A DNA stretch of 64,000 nucleotides from Dehalococcoidia bacterium (GTDB lineage: Bacteria; Chloroflexota; Dehalococcoidia; Bin125). The stretch spans positions 62,001 through 126,000 of the forward strand of contig JAJDYG010000016.1 of the NCBI GenBank assembly GCA_022822855.1, written 5' to 3'. Shown in pieces: positions 16,851 to 25,199 of this stretch; positions within the stretch are counted from its first letter, which is position 1, and every line of letters begins with the position of its first letter. The notes under the pieces are model-generated. The model was given only the letters and a program-made list of their open reading frames with translations, had not been told where the DNA came from and did no database searches. Both the position numbers and the translations under genes were made by a program.

Positions 16851-16943
16851 CCCTCTCCCGGCGGGAGAGGGTTAGGGTGAGGGCCCTTCCGCGAGCTGCA
16901 ACGAGGGGACCCTCACCCCAGCCCTCTCCCAGAGGGAGAGGGG
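16851..16943. repeat. Inverted repeat pair, family B
   Basis: Two arms of about 33 bp are inverted around a 26-bp centre. Each arm has an inner CTCTCCC..GGGAGAG hairpin followed by a (T)AGGGTGAGGG-type tail. The pair lies between the divergent acyl-CoA dehydrogenase and CoA-transferase genes, where promoters would be expected. A partial copy of one arm is at 53342-53379. Confidence 0.8.
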
Positions 16944-16986
16944 GTCGGAACTGGAAACACCGGCGCTCGCCACTACAATCTCTTCC

Positions 16987-19374
16987 ATGCCCGACACAGC
17001 CGGTCCGCTTGCCAACGTCCGAGTCATCGACCTGACTGACGACCGCGCGATCTATGCCGGCAAGCTGCTCGGCGACCTTGGTGCTGACGTCCTCCGGGTC
17101 GAGCCGTCCGGCGGCGACCCCCTGCGCGAGCGCGCTCCTTACCACGCAAACGGCGCATCGCTCTGGTATGCCTACTTCGCCAGTTCCCGGCGCTTCACTG
17201 GGGCGGAGTCCGAGACTATTACAGAACTCGCCCAGTCCGCCGAGATCATCCTCGACTGCGAGCGGCTGGATGGTCCCGAAGCGTTGCTCGAAGCCAATCC
17301 GAGCCTCGTGATTGTTGATGTCACTTCCTTCGGGCGCTCTGGACCGTGGCGGGACTTCCGTGCGCCCGGACTCGTGGCGGAGGCGCTGGGCGGGTTTGCC
17401 GCGACCTCGGGTGATGCCGATACGCCGCCGCTCAAGCTCTACGGCGACCAGTACGCGTTCGTGGGCGGGGTTTACGCGGCCGTCGGCGCGCTGGCGGCAC
17501 TGAATCATGCGCGAGCGACGGGTGAGGGCCAGATCGTCCGGCTGAGCACGCACGAAGCGCTCGGCTCGATCCTCGAGCACGTGCTGATGTGGGCGTGGTA
17601 TCACGAGCTCGTGCCCTTCGCCGACGGACCGGTGCTGAAGCGTCAGGGATCATTGCACTGGTCCAGCGCCTACGTCGTGATGCAGGCGATCGGCGGCTCG
17701 ATCATGATCACGCCGACGCCCGATTTCTCCCGGCAGGCGGCCTGGCTGGTCGAGGAGGGCACGGGCCTGGAACTGCTCGACGAGCGCTTCAGCGACCCCG
17801 CCAACGTGGCCGAGATGATCGAGCTGACCATGACCACGCTGCGAGAGTGGGTCGCGACCAAGGAGGTCGAGTCCTTCTTCCACGAGGCCCAGGCTCGGCA
17901 CCATCCCTACGGCTGGGTGATGACCACTCCGGAGGTCGCCGCGAACCCGCAGCTTGCAGCCCGAGACTGGTGGACTGAGTACCCCGTGGGCGATGCGACT
18001 GCTATCGGTCCAGGGGCTCCGTACCACTTCTCGGAAACACCGTGGCGGATTGGCGGGGCGGGGAGCCCCCCTCTGTCACTACGTGACATCTCCCCCCGCT
18101 TCGCGGGGGGAGAGACAGATGCTGATCCTCTCTCACCCCGCAACGCGGGGGGAGATGCCGAAGGCAGAGGGGGGCGTCCTACCACTGGACCCCTGGAAGG
18201 CCTTCGCATCCTGGACTTCACCCACGTGCTCGCCGGGCCGTTCGCCACGCGAGTCCTCGGCGACATGGGCGCCGACGTTGTCAAGATCATGTCCGCGACC
18301 CGCGCCGGACTGGCTGGCGGTGTCGATCACCCGTACCACGCGCTCTGGAACCGCAACAAGCGTGTGCTGCAGCTCGATCTGAGCCGCGACGAGGCTCGCG
18401 ACATCGCCCGGAAGCTGGCGCTCCAGGCTGATGTGGTGATCGACAACTTCTCTGTCGGTGTACTCGACCGCTGGGGGATCGGCTACGACGCGGTCAGCCC
18501 CGACAACCCCGGCGTGATCTACATCGGGATGTCGGGCATGGGCACCTCGGGGCCGTGGTCGAAGTACGTCACCTATGCGCCGACCGTCCATGCGCTGGCC
18601 GGGCTCACCTATCTGACCGGCGTGCCGGGTCGGAACGACATCGGGATCGGCTTCAGCTACAACGACCACATGGCCGGCCTGCACGGGGCGGTGGCGGTCC
18701 TCGCCGCGCTTGAGGGCCGCCGCCTGACCGGCAAGGGCCAGCGGATCGACATGAGCCAGTTCGAGGTCGGGGTCAACTTCGGCGGACCGGCGCTGCTCGA
18801 CTGGTTCGCCAACGGAGTCGCCGCCGAACCGGTCGGTAACGATCCGCCCTGGGAAGACTGGACGCCTCACGCGATCTACCCATGTCGGGGCGAGGACCAG
18901 TGGTGCGCGATCGCCGTGGTCGAGGACGAGCAGTGGCGGGCGTTATGTCGGCTGATGGCGGCCGACGACTGGCTCGGCGACGACTCGCTGTCCACGGCTG
19001 ACGGACGCCGCGCCCGCCAACCGGAGATTGACGCCCGAATCGGCGAGTGGACGAAATCGCAGGATCGCTACGAGCTGATGCAGCGCTGCCAAGCGGCCGG
19101 AGTCCCGGCAGGCGTCGTCCAGACCGGCGACGATCTCGTCAACCGAGACCCGCAGCTCGCGCAGGCGAAGATGCACTTCGACTTCGAAGACATCCATCCG
19201 GCGCTCGGCCCGCTCAAGGGCGACCGCCTCGCGCTGCGGTTCGAGCGGACGCCCGCCACGGTCTACAACCGCTCAGAGGTTTACGGCGAGTCCAACGTCT
19301 CGGTCGCCGCCGATTGGCTGGGCATGCCGGCGGACGAGGTCGCGCGGCTGGAGGCGTCCGGGGTGATGGAATAG
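16987..19374 (+). CDS. Fused double class III CoA-transferase
   Basis: The 795-residue protein contains two CaiB/BaiF-type class III CoA-transferase domains, at about residues 8-355 and 401-790. Each starts with the family opening (NVRVIDLTD and GLRILDFTHVLAGPFATRVLGDMGADVVKI) and each keeps the aspartate that forms the acyl-anhydride in this family (D154 in YGDQYA, D560 in YNDHMAG). Single-domain members form interlocked dimers, so the fusion may be a self-contained pair. The linker, residues about 360-398, is encoded by an inverted pair of the dispersed family A repeat, in frame and without stops. The acyl-CoA dehydrogenase is divergent upstream. The CoA donor and acceptor cannot be inferred. 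Confidence 0.93.
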   Translation: MPDTAGPLANVRVIDLTDDRAIYAGKLLGDLGADVLRVEPSGGDPLRERAPYHANGASLWYAYFASSRRFTGAESETITELAQSAEIILDCERLDGPEALLEANPSLVIVDVTSFGRSGPWRDFRAPGLVAEALGGFAATSGDADTPPLKLYGDQYAFVGGVYAAVGALAALNHARATGEGQIVRLSTHEALGSILEHVLMWAWYHELVPFADGPVLKRQGSLHWSSAYVVMQAIGGSIMITPTPDFSRQAAWLVEEGTGLELLDERFSDPANVAEMIELTMTTLREWVATKEVESFFHEAQARHHPYGWVMTTPEVAANPQLAARDWWTEYPVGDATAIGPGAPYHFSETPWRIGGAGSPPLSLRDISPRFAGGETDADPLSPRNAGGDAEGRGGRPTTGPLEGLRILDFTHVLAGPFATRVLGDMGADVVKIMSATRAGLAGGVDHPYHALWNRNKRVLQLDLSRDEARDIARKLALQADVVIDNFSVGVLDRWGIGYDAVSPDNPGVIYIGMSGMGTSGPWSKYVTYAPTVHALAGLTYLTGVPGRNDIGIGFSYNDHMAGLHGAVAVLAALEGRRLTGKGQRIDMSQFEVGVNFGGPALLDWFANGVAAEPVGNDPPWEDWTPHAIYPCRGEDQWCAIAVVEDEQWRALCRLMAADDWLGDDSLSTADGRRARQPEIDARIGEWTKSQDRYELMQRCQAAGVPAGVVQTGDDLVNRDPQLAQAKMHFDFEDIHPALGPLKGDRLALRFERTPATVYNRSEVYGESNVSVAADWLGMPADEVARLEASGVME
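18064..18179. repeat. In-frame inverted pair of family A repeats
   Basis: Unit 1 (18064-18114) and unit 2 (18129-18179) are inverted copies of the repeat seen between genes elsewhere in the window. Each contains a CCCCCCGC-type hairpin and a second small dyad. Both are read through in frame as the linker of the CoA-transferase, giving SPPLSLRDISPRFAGGE from unit 1 and PLSPRNAGGDAEGRGGR from unit 2. Confidence 0.9.
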
Positions 19375-19390
19375 TTCTGGTGGTCGACTT

Positions 19391-19617
19391 CCTTTCCAGG
19401 GCGTCGGGTCGGGCCTTTCAGGTTTTCAGGAAACTCTTTTTCTCAGGGGATGATCGCCACGATCGCCTGTGTTTTGCTGGGTTTCGGCAAATGTCGCTTT
19501 CAGGTTCTTTCAGGTTTTTCCAGCGGGTTTCGGCGAAGTGGTCGAGAACAAGCGGTTGTCGGTGTTCGGGAGCGTTCGGATCTGTTCGGCTCTTGCGAAC
19601 CGGGCGCGTCGGTTCGT
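19391..19617. repeat. Helix-phased decamer array 2 (TTCAGG/TTCGG type)
   Basis: TTTCAGG-like words start at 19416, 19424, 19441, 19498, 19508, 19518 (TTTCCAG) and 19528 (TTTCGG). GTTCGG words then start at 19564, 19574 and 19584. Runs of exact 10-bp spacing are clear in 19498-19528 and 19564-19584. The array fills about half of the 443-bp gap between the 3' ends of the CoA-transferase and the PUA-like gene. The rest of the gap holds an inverted repeat pair; I see no gene. Confidence 0.65.
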
Positions 19618-19743
19618 CTGGTGGGTGAGGGTGGGCATGGGTTGCCGTTTCGCTTTCTCAATATCGAACGTATAGTCTGAGGTTAGCGCGCTGGATTGGG
19701 CGTGGGGTGTCTGGGACAACGGCTTTACAGGGGTGCTCAAGGG

Positions 19744-19810
19744 AGGGCAGCCACAAGGGCTGCCCCTACAGGGTCGGGGGATTCATGTAGGGGCGACCCT
19801 TGTGGTCGCC
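19744..19810. repeat. Inverted repeat pair, family C
   Basis: Two 26-bp arms (19744-19769 and 19785-19810) are inverted and nearly identical. The arms are versions of TGTAGGGGCGACCCTTGTGG followed by TCGCCC, each with its own internal dyad. A third copy, single, is at 53393-53418. Confidence 0.8.
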
Positions 19811-19817
19811 CTGCCCG

Positions 19818-20291
19818 TTACCTCTTCCAGAACGCCTCACCGTCTTCACTGAGCAGTTTGACCGTTCCTCTGAAACCATAGATACCATGGGCCGCCAGTT
19901 CTGCATCTGTGAATTCGATCTCGTCATTGACCCACGTGACACTACGCCGATGTGGAAGCCCACCGACCGCGGACGCTTGGAAGTAAGCAGGAGAGTCGTC
20001 AGCGATGCCCTGCATGATGGCTCTGCGATTGCGTTTCGGCGTCAGAATGTAATCGCCTGAGTCGATGTCGAACAGAAACGCTTCGATCTGATTGACGATC
20101 TTGGTGATCGATGATGGATGCGACTTTTCGGGATTCGCTTCCCGGAAAGCCTCTTCAATCTCCTCATGTGGAGCGAAGTTGGTCAAGTCTCTCCGCAGGT
20201 TGTAACCAACGCCGACGAATCCTCCGATCATGAAGTCTTGGAGCCAAGACACTCCTGACCCGCCGGCCCTTACCAACCAGACCTTCGGCAT
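19818..20291 (-). CDS. Stand-alone PUA-like domain related to Mrr N-termini
   Basis: The 157-residue protein starts MPKVWLVRAGGSG and continues with GFVGVGYNLRRDLTNF, EEAFREANPEKSHPSSITKIVNQI and DSGDYILTPKRN. This pattern is that of the domain found at the N-terminus of many Mrr-like restriction endonucleases, thought to be related to PUA/EVE-type base readers. No nuclease domain follows, so it is a stand-alone reader-like protein or a remnant. Its codon use is less GC-rich than that of the adjacent genes, suggesting transfer. It ends next to an inverted repeat pair. Confidence 0.65.
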   Translation of the reverse strand: MPKVWLVRAGGSGVSWLQDFMIGGFVGVGYNLRRDLTNFAPHEEIEEAFREANPEKSHPSSITKIVNQIEAFLFDIDSGDYILTPKRNRRAIMQGIADDSPAYFQASAVGGLPHRRSVTWVNDEIEFTDAELAAHGIYGFRGTVKLLSEDGEAFWKR

Positions 20292-20314
20292 TTTGCTTCC
20301 CCTTGGCGTGCGAC

Positions 20315-20363
20315 GGAGCCCCCCTCTGCCTTCGGCATCTCCCCCCGCTTCGCGGGGGGAGAG
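20315..20363. repeat. Dispersed two-hairpin repeat, family A
   Basis: Single copy between the TPP enzyme stop and the PUA-like gene start. The small dyad is TGCCTTCGGCA, where other copies have TGTCAC..GTGACA. The change is compensated on both sides of the stem. The large hairpin is identical to that at 18064. Confidence 0.85.
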
Positions 20364-20384
20364 CGAAACGAAGTGGGCTGCGCC

Positions 20385-22031
20385 TTAGCGAAACACCGAG
20401 TAGTCGATCTCCTTGGAGGTGATCACTTCGATCAGCGCCGGCTGACCGTCTTCGGTGGCCCGGATTCCTCGCTTGAAGGCTTCCTTGAGGTCTCCGGGGG
20501 ACTCGACTCGCTCTCCGTAGCCTCCGAAGGCCTTGGCCATGTCGGCGTAGTGGCCGGAGATGTCGGTGGCCCGGTACTTCTCGGTGGCGGTCTTCATGAT
20601 TGGCAGCTCGATCGCCATCGAGAAGTTGTTGAGCAGCACGCTGAGGATGGGGATGTTCTCGCGCACGGCGGTCTCGAAGTCCATGCCGGTCATGCCGATG
20701 GCGGCGTCGCCCCAGACGTTGAGGCAGGTCTTCTCGGGGTCCGAGACCTTGGCGCCCATGGCGTAGCCGAGACCGGTGCCGAGCTGCGTCGTCTTGCCCC
20801 AGCCGATGTAGCTCAGCGGCGTGGTTGCGTTCCAGAATGGCGACATCTGGTCGCGGGGGGAACCGGCGTCGTGGGTGGCGACGACGTTGTCGATCCCGAC
20901 GGTCTCGTCCAGCGTCGCATGCAGGTCGCGCAGCGCGCGGTAGGGGTTGACCGGCGTGTCGTTGGAGTCGGTCTTGTGCGACCAATCCTTGCGCCAGCCG
21001 CCGTTGACCGCGGCGATCTTCGCGGCGATGGCGTCGGCGCGGCCGCGCGGGCCGGAGATCAGCTCGCGCACCTCAGCGATGATTGCGTCGAGCACGAGCG
21101 CGGCGTCGCCGACGACGCCCTCGGAGATTTCGACCTCGTTGTTGAAGTCCTCGGGATCGAGCGTCGAGTGGATGTAGTACGGACCCTTGGGCATCTGCAG
21201 GCCGAAACCGGTCTTGGCGAACGAACAGCCGATACCGAAGACGACATCCGCGTCGCGTAGGAACTCGTGCACCGCCTGCGGGAACGCGCGGCCGCCGGAG
21301 CCCAGCGAGAGCGGGTGCGTCTCGGGGAAGGCGCTCTTGCCCTGGAGCGAGGTGGTGACGGGCGACTCGAGCAGCTCGGCCAGTTCCCTGAGCTGGTCCC
21401 AGGCCCTGGCGTAGTGCACGCCCTGGCCCGCGTAGATCACCGGTCGCTCGGCGTTGACCAGCGTCTGCGCGGCCTTGCGCGCGTCGGCCGGATCAGGACC
21501 GGAGCGGTAGGCCGGCGTCGGCATGTAGTTGATCGGTTCCTCGATCTCGGCGCCCCAGAGGTCGCCGGGGATTTCCAGCACGACCGGCCGCTGGCGGCCG
21601 TTCTTGGCGTGGGTGAAGGCGCGGCGCACGGCGTTGGCGAGGTCGTTGGCATCGGTCAGTTGCTCGGTCCACTTGCTCACGTGCTGGAAGTTGACCAGGC
21701 CGGAGAAGTTGGGCGCGACGTTGGTCTGCGCGCGGGCGTAGCCGCCGGGAATCGCGACCATCGGCGCGGACTCCGACCAGGCCTGGGCCAGGCCGCCGAA
21801 CGAGTTCTCAGAACCGGGACCGTTCTGGGTCAGGTAGACCGCCACTCGGTCGCCCGAGTTCATGCGAGCGAAGGCGTCGGCGATGTGGATGCCGGTGCGC
21901 TCTTGGCGGACGATGATCGTGCGGATGTCGGCCTCGGCCGCCGCCTCGAAGATCGGATTGACGGGATAGCCGACGACGAAGTCGACGCCCTCCCGTTTCA
22001 GCATCTCGGCAATGGCGTTTGCGGTTCTCAT
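20385..22031 (-). CDS. Thiamine pyrophosphate-dependent enzyme, acetolactate synthase-like
   Basis: The 548-residue protein has the three domains of the acetolactate synthase/benzoylformate decarboxylase family. The activating Glu lies in VRQERTG near residue 45. The C-terminal TPP-magnesium motif is present as WGDAAIGMTGMDFETAV ending in LLNN, with Ala where GDG is usual. This family makes or breaks bonds next to a 2-keto group. Several paralogues exist whose substrates (sulfopyruvate, oxalyl-CoA, benzoylformate) cannot be told apart by eye. The start has GAGGAG upstream at good spacing. It lies 18 bp downstream of the amidase on the same strand, so the two are probably one operon. Confidence 0.9.
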   Translation of the reverse strand: MRTANAIAEMLKREGVDFVVGYPVNPIFEAAAEADIRTIIVRQERTGIHIADAFARMNSGDRVAVYLTQNGPGSENSFGGLAQAWSESAPMVAIPGGYARAQTNVAPNFSGLVNFQHVSKWTEQLTDANDLANAVRRAFTHAKNGRQRPVVLEIPGDLWGAEIEEPINYMPTPAYRSGPDPADARKAAQTLVNAERPVIYAGQGVHYARAWDQLRELAELLESPVTTSLQGKSAFPETHPLSLGSGGRAFPQAVHEFLRDADVVFGIGCSFAKTGFGLQMPKGPYYIHSTLDPEDFNNEVEISEGVVGDAALVLDAIIAEVRELISGPRGRADAIAAKIAAVNGGWRKDWSHKTDSNDTPVNPYRALRDLHATLDETVGIDNVVATHDAGSPRDQMSPFWNATTPLSYIGWGKTTQLGTGLGYAMGAKVSDPEKTCLNVWGDAAIGMTGMDFETAVRENIPILSVLLNNFSMAIELPIMKTATEKYRATDISGHYADMAKAFGGYGERVESPGDLKEAFKRGIRATEDGQPALIEVITSKEIDYSVFR

Positions 22032-22049
22032 GTTGGGTCTCCTCGGTGA

Positions 22050-23477
22050 TTAGTCGGAGTGTACGGGAGGCTTGCGGTTGGCCCATGGTTGCGCCTGTTC
22101 GAGCGCAGACCCGATCCGAATCAGCGACGCCTCGTCGGCGTAGGGGGCGACGAAGTGCGTGCCGATCGGCAGGCCCTCCTCATTCCAGTAGAGCGGAATC
22201 GAGGCGGCGGGATTGCCGGCGGAGTTGAAGGCTGAGGTGTAGCCAACGGTGTAGGCGACGTCCTCGCCCTGGGCGCGCATGTCGTCGCGGTCGAGGTTGA
22301 GGTGGCCGAGCGGGAAGGGCGGCATCGCCATCGTCGGCGTGAGCATCAGGTCATAGCCGGTGAAGAAGCCGGCCACGAGTCGTCCGATCGCGTGAACGGC
22401 GCGGGTGGCGCGGATGTAGTCGGCGGCGCTGGGCTGTTCGGAGTTGATCATCTGCCAGGTGATCGGTTCGACGTCTTCCGGGTTGGGTTCGCGTCCGAGC
22501 TGTGCTGCGCGATCCTGAACGGCGACGAGCGTGCTGGGACGAACGACGTTCCAGAGAGCGATGCGCAGCTCCTCGGGAATCTCCAAGTCGGCGTCTTCGA
22601 CCTCGAGTCCGAGCTGACGGCAGAGATCGGCGGCGTGATCGACGGCGGCGACGCAGTCGGGATGGGTCTCGACGCCGTTGAAAGCGGTCTTGATGACGCC
22701 GATACGCATGTTGCCCAGGTCTCGGCCGACCTCGTCGGCCCAGGGCCGCTCCGGAGGCGGTGCGTAGTACGGAGCGCCGAGGTCGGGGCCGGCGGTGGCG
22801 TCGAGCAGGACTGCGGAGTCGCGGACGCTACGGGAGACGGCGTGGATCGTGGACTGGCCGGCCCAGCCCTCGCCGACGTCGGGTCCGGCGGGGGTGCGAG
22901 CGCGCGTCGGCTTCAAGCCAAACAGGCCGCAGCAGGAGGCGGGGATGCGGATGCTGCCGCCGCCATCGGAGGCGTTTGCCACGGGCAGGATGCCCGCCGC
23001 CACCGCTGCGGCTGCGCCGCCGGAGGAGCCGCCCGCCGTGTGCTCCAGATTCCACGGGTTGCGAGTCTTGCCGTGGACGATGGATTCGGTGGTGGCGGTG
23101 ATCCCGAACTCGGGCGAGGTGGATCGACCGAAGATCGAAAGACCGGCGGCCTTGTAGCGAGTCGTCATCTCGTGGTCGTGGTCGGGGACGTAGTCGGCGA
23201 AGATACGCGAGCCGTTGCTCATCGGCTGCCCTGCGTAGAGCAGGTAGAGATCCTTGAGCAGGAAGGGCACGCCGGTGAGGGGGCCGTCGGGGAGGCCCGC
23301 GTAGGCTCGTTGGCGCGCCTCGTCGTAGTAGGGGTAGACCACCGCGTTGATCTGCGGATTGACCCGCTCGGCTCGCTCGATCGCCTCCTCCAAGAGCTCG
23401 ATCGCCGAGACCTCCTTGTCGGCGACCATTCGCGCCAGTTCAACCGCGTCGAGATCCGAATAGCCCTGTATCGCCAT
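22050..23477 (-). CDS. Amidase signature family protein
   Basis: This 475-residue hydrolase carries the Ser-cisSer-Lys triad of the amidase signature family: Lys in FLLKDL, the glycine-serine segment AGGSSGGAAAAVAAG, and the nucleophile in DGGGSIRIPAS. It resembles aryl-amide and 6-aminohexanoate-cyclic-dimer hydrolases more than GatA, and no gatB or gatC is nearby. GAGAGGA precedes the ATG at suitable spacing. It is followed by the TPP enzyme, so an amide may be hydrolysed and its acid then decarboxylated; that link is inference. It is divergent from rph with 28 bp between starts. Confidence 0.93.
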   Translation of the reverse strand: MAIQGYSDLDAVELARMVADKEVSAIELLEEAIERAERVNPQINAVVYPYYDEARQRAYAGLPDGPLTGVPFLLKDLYLLYAGQPMSNGSRIFADYVPDHDHEMTTRYKAAGLSIFGRSTSPEFGITATTESIVHGKTRNPWNLEHTAGGSSGGAAAAVAAGILPVANASDGGGSIRIPASCCGLFGLKPTRARTPAGPDVGEGWAGQSTIHAVSRSVRDSAVLLDATAGPDLGAPYYAPPPERPWADEVGRDLGNMRIGVIKTAFNGVETHPDCVAAVDHAADLCRQLGLEVEDADLEIPEELRIALWNVVRPSTLVAVQDRAAQLGREPNPEDVEPITWQMINSEQPSAADYIRATRAVHAIGRLVAGFFTGYDLMLTPTMAMPPFPLGHLNLDRDDMRAQGEDVAYTVGYTSAFNSAGNPAASIPLYWNEEGLPIGTHFVAPYADEASLIRIGSALEQAQPWANRKPPVHSD

Positions 23478-23505
23478 GTGAACGTCCTCTCATAAGCTCT
23501 TACGC

Positions 23506-24204
23506 ATGGTACGCATCGACGGCAGACAACCGAACGAGTTACGTCCGCTCAGCTTCGAGCTCGATGTCCAGAAGCACGCCGACGGCTCCTGCATCGTCTC
23601 GCTGGGCGATACGCGAGTCCTCTGCGCGGTCACGGTCGAGGAACAGGTCCCACGCTGGATGCGCGGCTCCGGCCGCGGCTGGCTGACCGCCGAGTACAAC
23701 ATGCTGCCGGCCGCCACCAACACGAGATCGAACCGCGAGCGAGTCCTCTCGGCCGGTCGGACGAAGGAGATCCAGCGGCTGATTGGACGCAGCCTCCGTG
23801 CCGCCGTCGATCTCAACGCCTTGGCCGAGCGAACCTTCAATATCGACTGCGACGTGCTCGATGCCGACGGAGGCACGCGAACCGCGGCGATCACGGGCGC
23901 ATATGTCGCTGTCAAGCAGGCCATCGACCAGCTCTCGTACGACAGGTCGCCTATCCAGTCAGCCGTCGCCGCCGTCAGCATCGGGATTATCGAGGGCGAA
24001 GTCCTCGTCGACCTCAACTACGCGGAAGATTCCAGCGCCGACGTCGACTGCAACATCGTCGGCCTGGCCACAGGCGGCCTGGTCGAAGTCCAGGGGACAG
24101 CCGAGGGTCGGTCGTTCAGCGCTGAACAGCTTGCACAGATGGTGGCGGCGGCTCAATCGGCCCTGAGCGAGATGTTCACGGCCCAGCAAGCAGCAACCGG
24201 TTAG
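23506..24204 (+). CDS. rph: Ribonuclease PH
   Basis: RNase PH is a phosphorolytic 3'-5' exonuclease that trims tRNA 3' ends. The 232-residue protein has the full family pattern: RIDGRQPNELRPL, GDTRVLCAVT, RGWLTAEYNMLP, EIQRLIGRSLRAA and IDCDVLDADGGTRTAAITG. Length is normal. Unlike many genomes, no rdgB/HAM1 pyrophosphatase gene follows; instead the HIT-family gene converges, and the stop codons overlap by three bases. Confidence 0.97.
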   Translation: MVRIDGRQPNELRPLSFELDVQKHADGSCIVSLGDTRVLCAVTVEEQVPRWMRGSGRGWLTAEYNMLPAATNTRSNRERVLSAGRTKEIQRLIGRSLRAAVDLNALAERTFNIDCDVLDADGGTRTAAITGAYVAVKQAIDQLSYDRSPIQSAVAAVSIGIIEGEVLVDLNYAEDSSADVDCNIVGLATGGLVEVQGTAEGRSFSAEQLAQMVAAAQSALSEMFTAQQAATG

Positions 24205-25067
24205 AAGTAGTCCGCGTACAGACCGAGGTGGCTCCCGCCAACCAGCAACACGTGCGCCGGACCGAACTCTTCGTCCGACTGCTGACCGGGGAAGTTGCTC
24301 ATCACGCGGAAACCGCCGGGCGACGCCTCTGCGCCATACTCCACCACGTCGGCGCCGAGCTGTCCGACATCCTCCCACATCGCCCACTGCGAGGTTTGCT
24401 CTCGCGGCACGGCTAGCAGTGCCATCTTGGGCAGTGAACGATGCGGCGCGGAGAAGCCGACCGAGACCGTCACCTGCCACAGGTTGGAGCGTCCCGCTTC
24501 GAGCGTTGGCAGCGCGTCGTAGAAGATCGTCGATTCGGTCTCATGCACGACCTTCGAGCCGTTCCTGGTCACCGCGTCGACCCAGGGCTCGCCGGTCGGG
24601 GCCCAGCGCGAGCGATCCAACTCCTTGGCCGCGTGTACCTGCAGGTGCGCGTGCGGCTGCGACTGCTCGCCCATCGATCCGAAGTTGCAGAACACCCGGA
24701 ATCCGGCCGGCGCGCGATCGGCGTTGCGATGCTTGAGCCACTCGACCGTCTGCTCGCCGTGATCCCGGGCCGTTGCGCCGACATGCCCCAGATCCGACCA
24801 GAGTTCAGCTTGTTGCGAATAGAAGGGAATCGCAGATTCGGAGTGTTCGAGCGGAATCACCAGCGAGGTCAGATCGAAGAACAGGAACTGGTTCTCGAAG
24901 ACGAACACCTCGGGCCGCTCGTCCGACCAGGGGGCCGACGGATCGCCGCGGCGCGAATCGGTGAAGCGTCGCTCGCCGTCGCGGAAAAACAGTGCCGACT
25001 CGCTCCCTTGCGCGATTCCACAGAACACGCAAAAGCGCGATGTACCTTGCCCCGGCTTGTTCGGCAT
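24201..25067 (-). CDS. HIT/GalT-superfamily nucleotide-binding protein
   Basis: The 288-residue protein starts at ATG 25067 and has an N-terminal CVFC pair as in many HIT proteins. Near the middle is SQPHAHLQVHA, which fits the HxHxQ motif of the GalT/Ap4A-phosphorylase branch rather than HxHxHxx of classical HIT hydrolases. A nucleotidyl-transfer reaction is therefore more likely than simple hydrolysis. The substrate is not evident. It converges on rph and is divergent from the DUF1015 gene. Confidence 0.75.
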   Translation of the reverse strand: MPNKPGQGTSRFCVFCGIAQGSESALFFRDGERRFTDSRRGDPSAPWSDERPEVFVFENQFLFFDLTSLVIPLEHSESAIPFYSQQAELWSDLGHVGATARDHGEQTVEWLKHRNADRAPAGFRVFCNFGSMGEQSQPHAHLQVHAAKELDRSRWAPTGEPWVDAVTRNGSKVVHETESTIFYDALPTLEAGRSNLWQVTVSVGFSAPHRSLPKMALLAVPREQTSQWAMWEDVGQLGADVVEYGAEASPGGFRVMSNFPGQQSDEEFGPAHVLLVGGSHLGLYADYF

Positions 25068-25139
25068 ATCGGTCAGAGTCTCACTAAAGTCTCGTCCGCG
25101 CAAACCGGTGAGATACCATTTCCTTGCTCCGCCCGGCTT

Positions 25140-25165
25140 CCCAGTCCCCGCCTGACCCGGGGACC
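25140..25165. repeat. Short hairpin repeat, family D
   Basis: A CCCAGTCCCCG...CGGGGACC hairpin just upstream of the DUF1015 start. Related copies are at 26416-26440, 26520-26548, 34812-34839 and 35503-35530. Confidence 0.65.
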
Positions 25166-25199
25166 CGCTCGGGCTTTCGGCCACCTAGGATGCCCAACG

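Noticed and set aside
18058..18182. Boundary between two separate CoA-transferase genes
   Set aside because: There is no stop codon or frame change through the repeat pair, and the second domain has no better start codon with a ribosome-binding site. An assembly join at the repeat cannot be excluded without reads.
24441..25199. N-terminal extension of the DUF1015 protein
   Set aside because: The extension is antisense to the HIT/GalT gene. DUF1015 proteins begin at the VQPFRGLRYN segment encoded from 25200.
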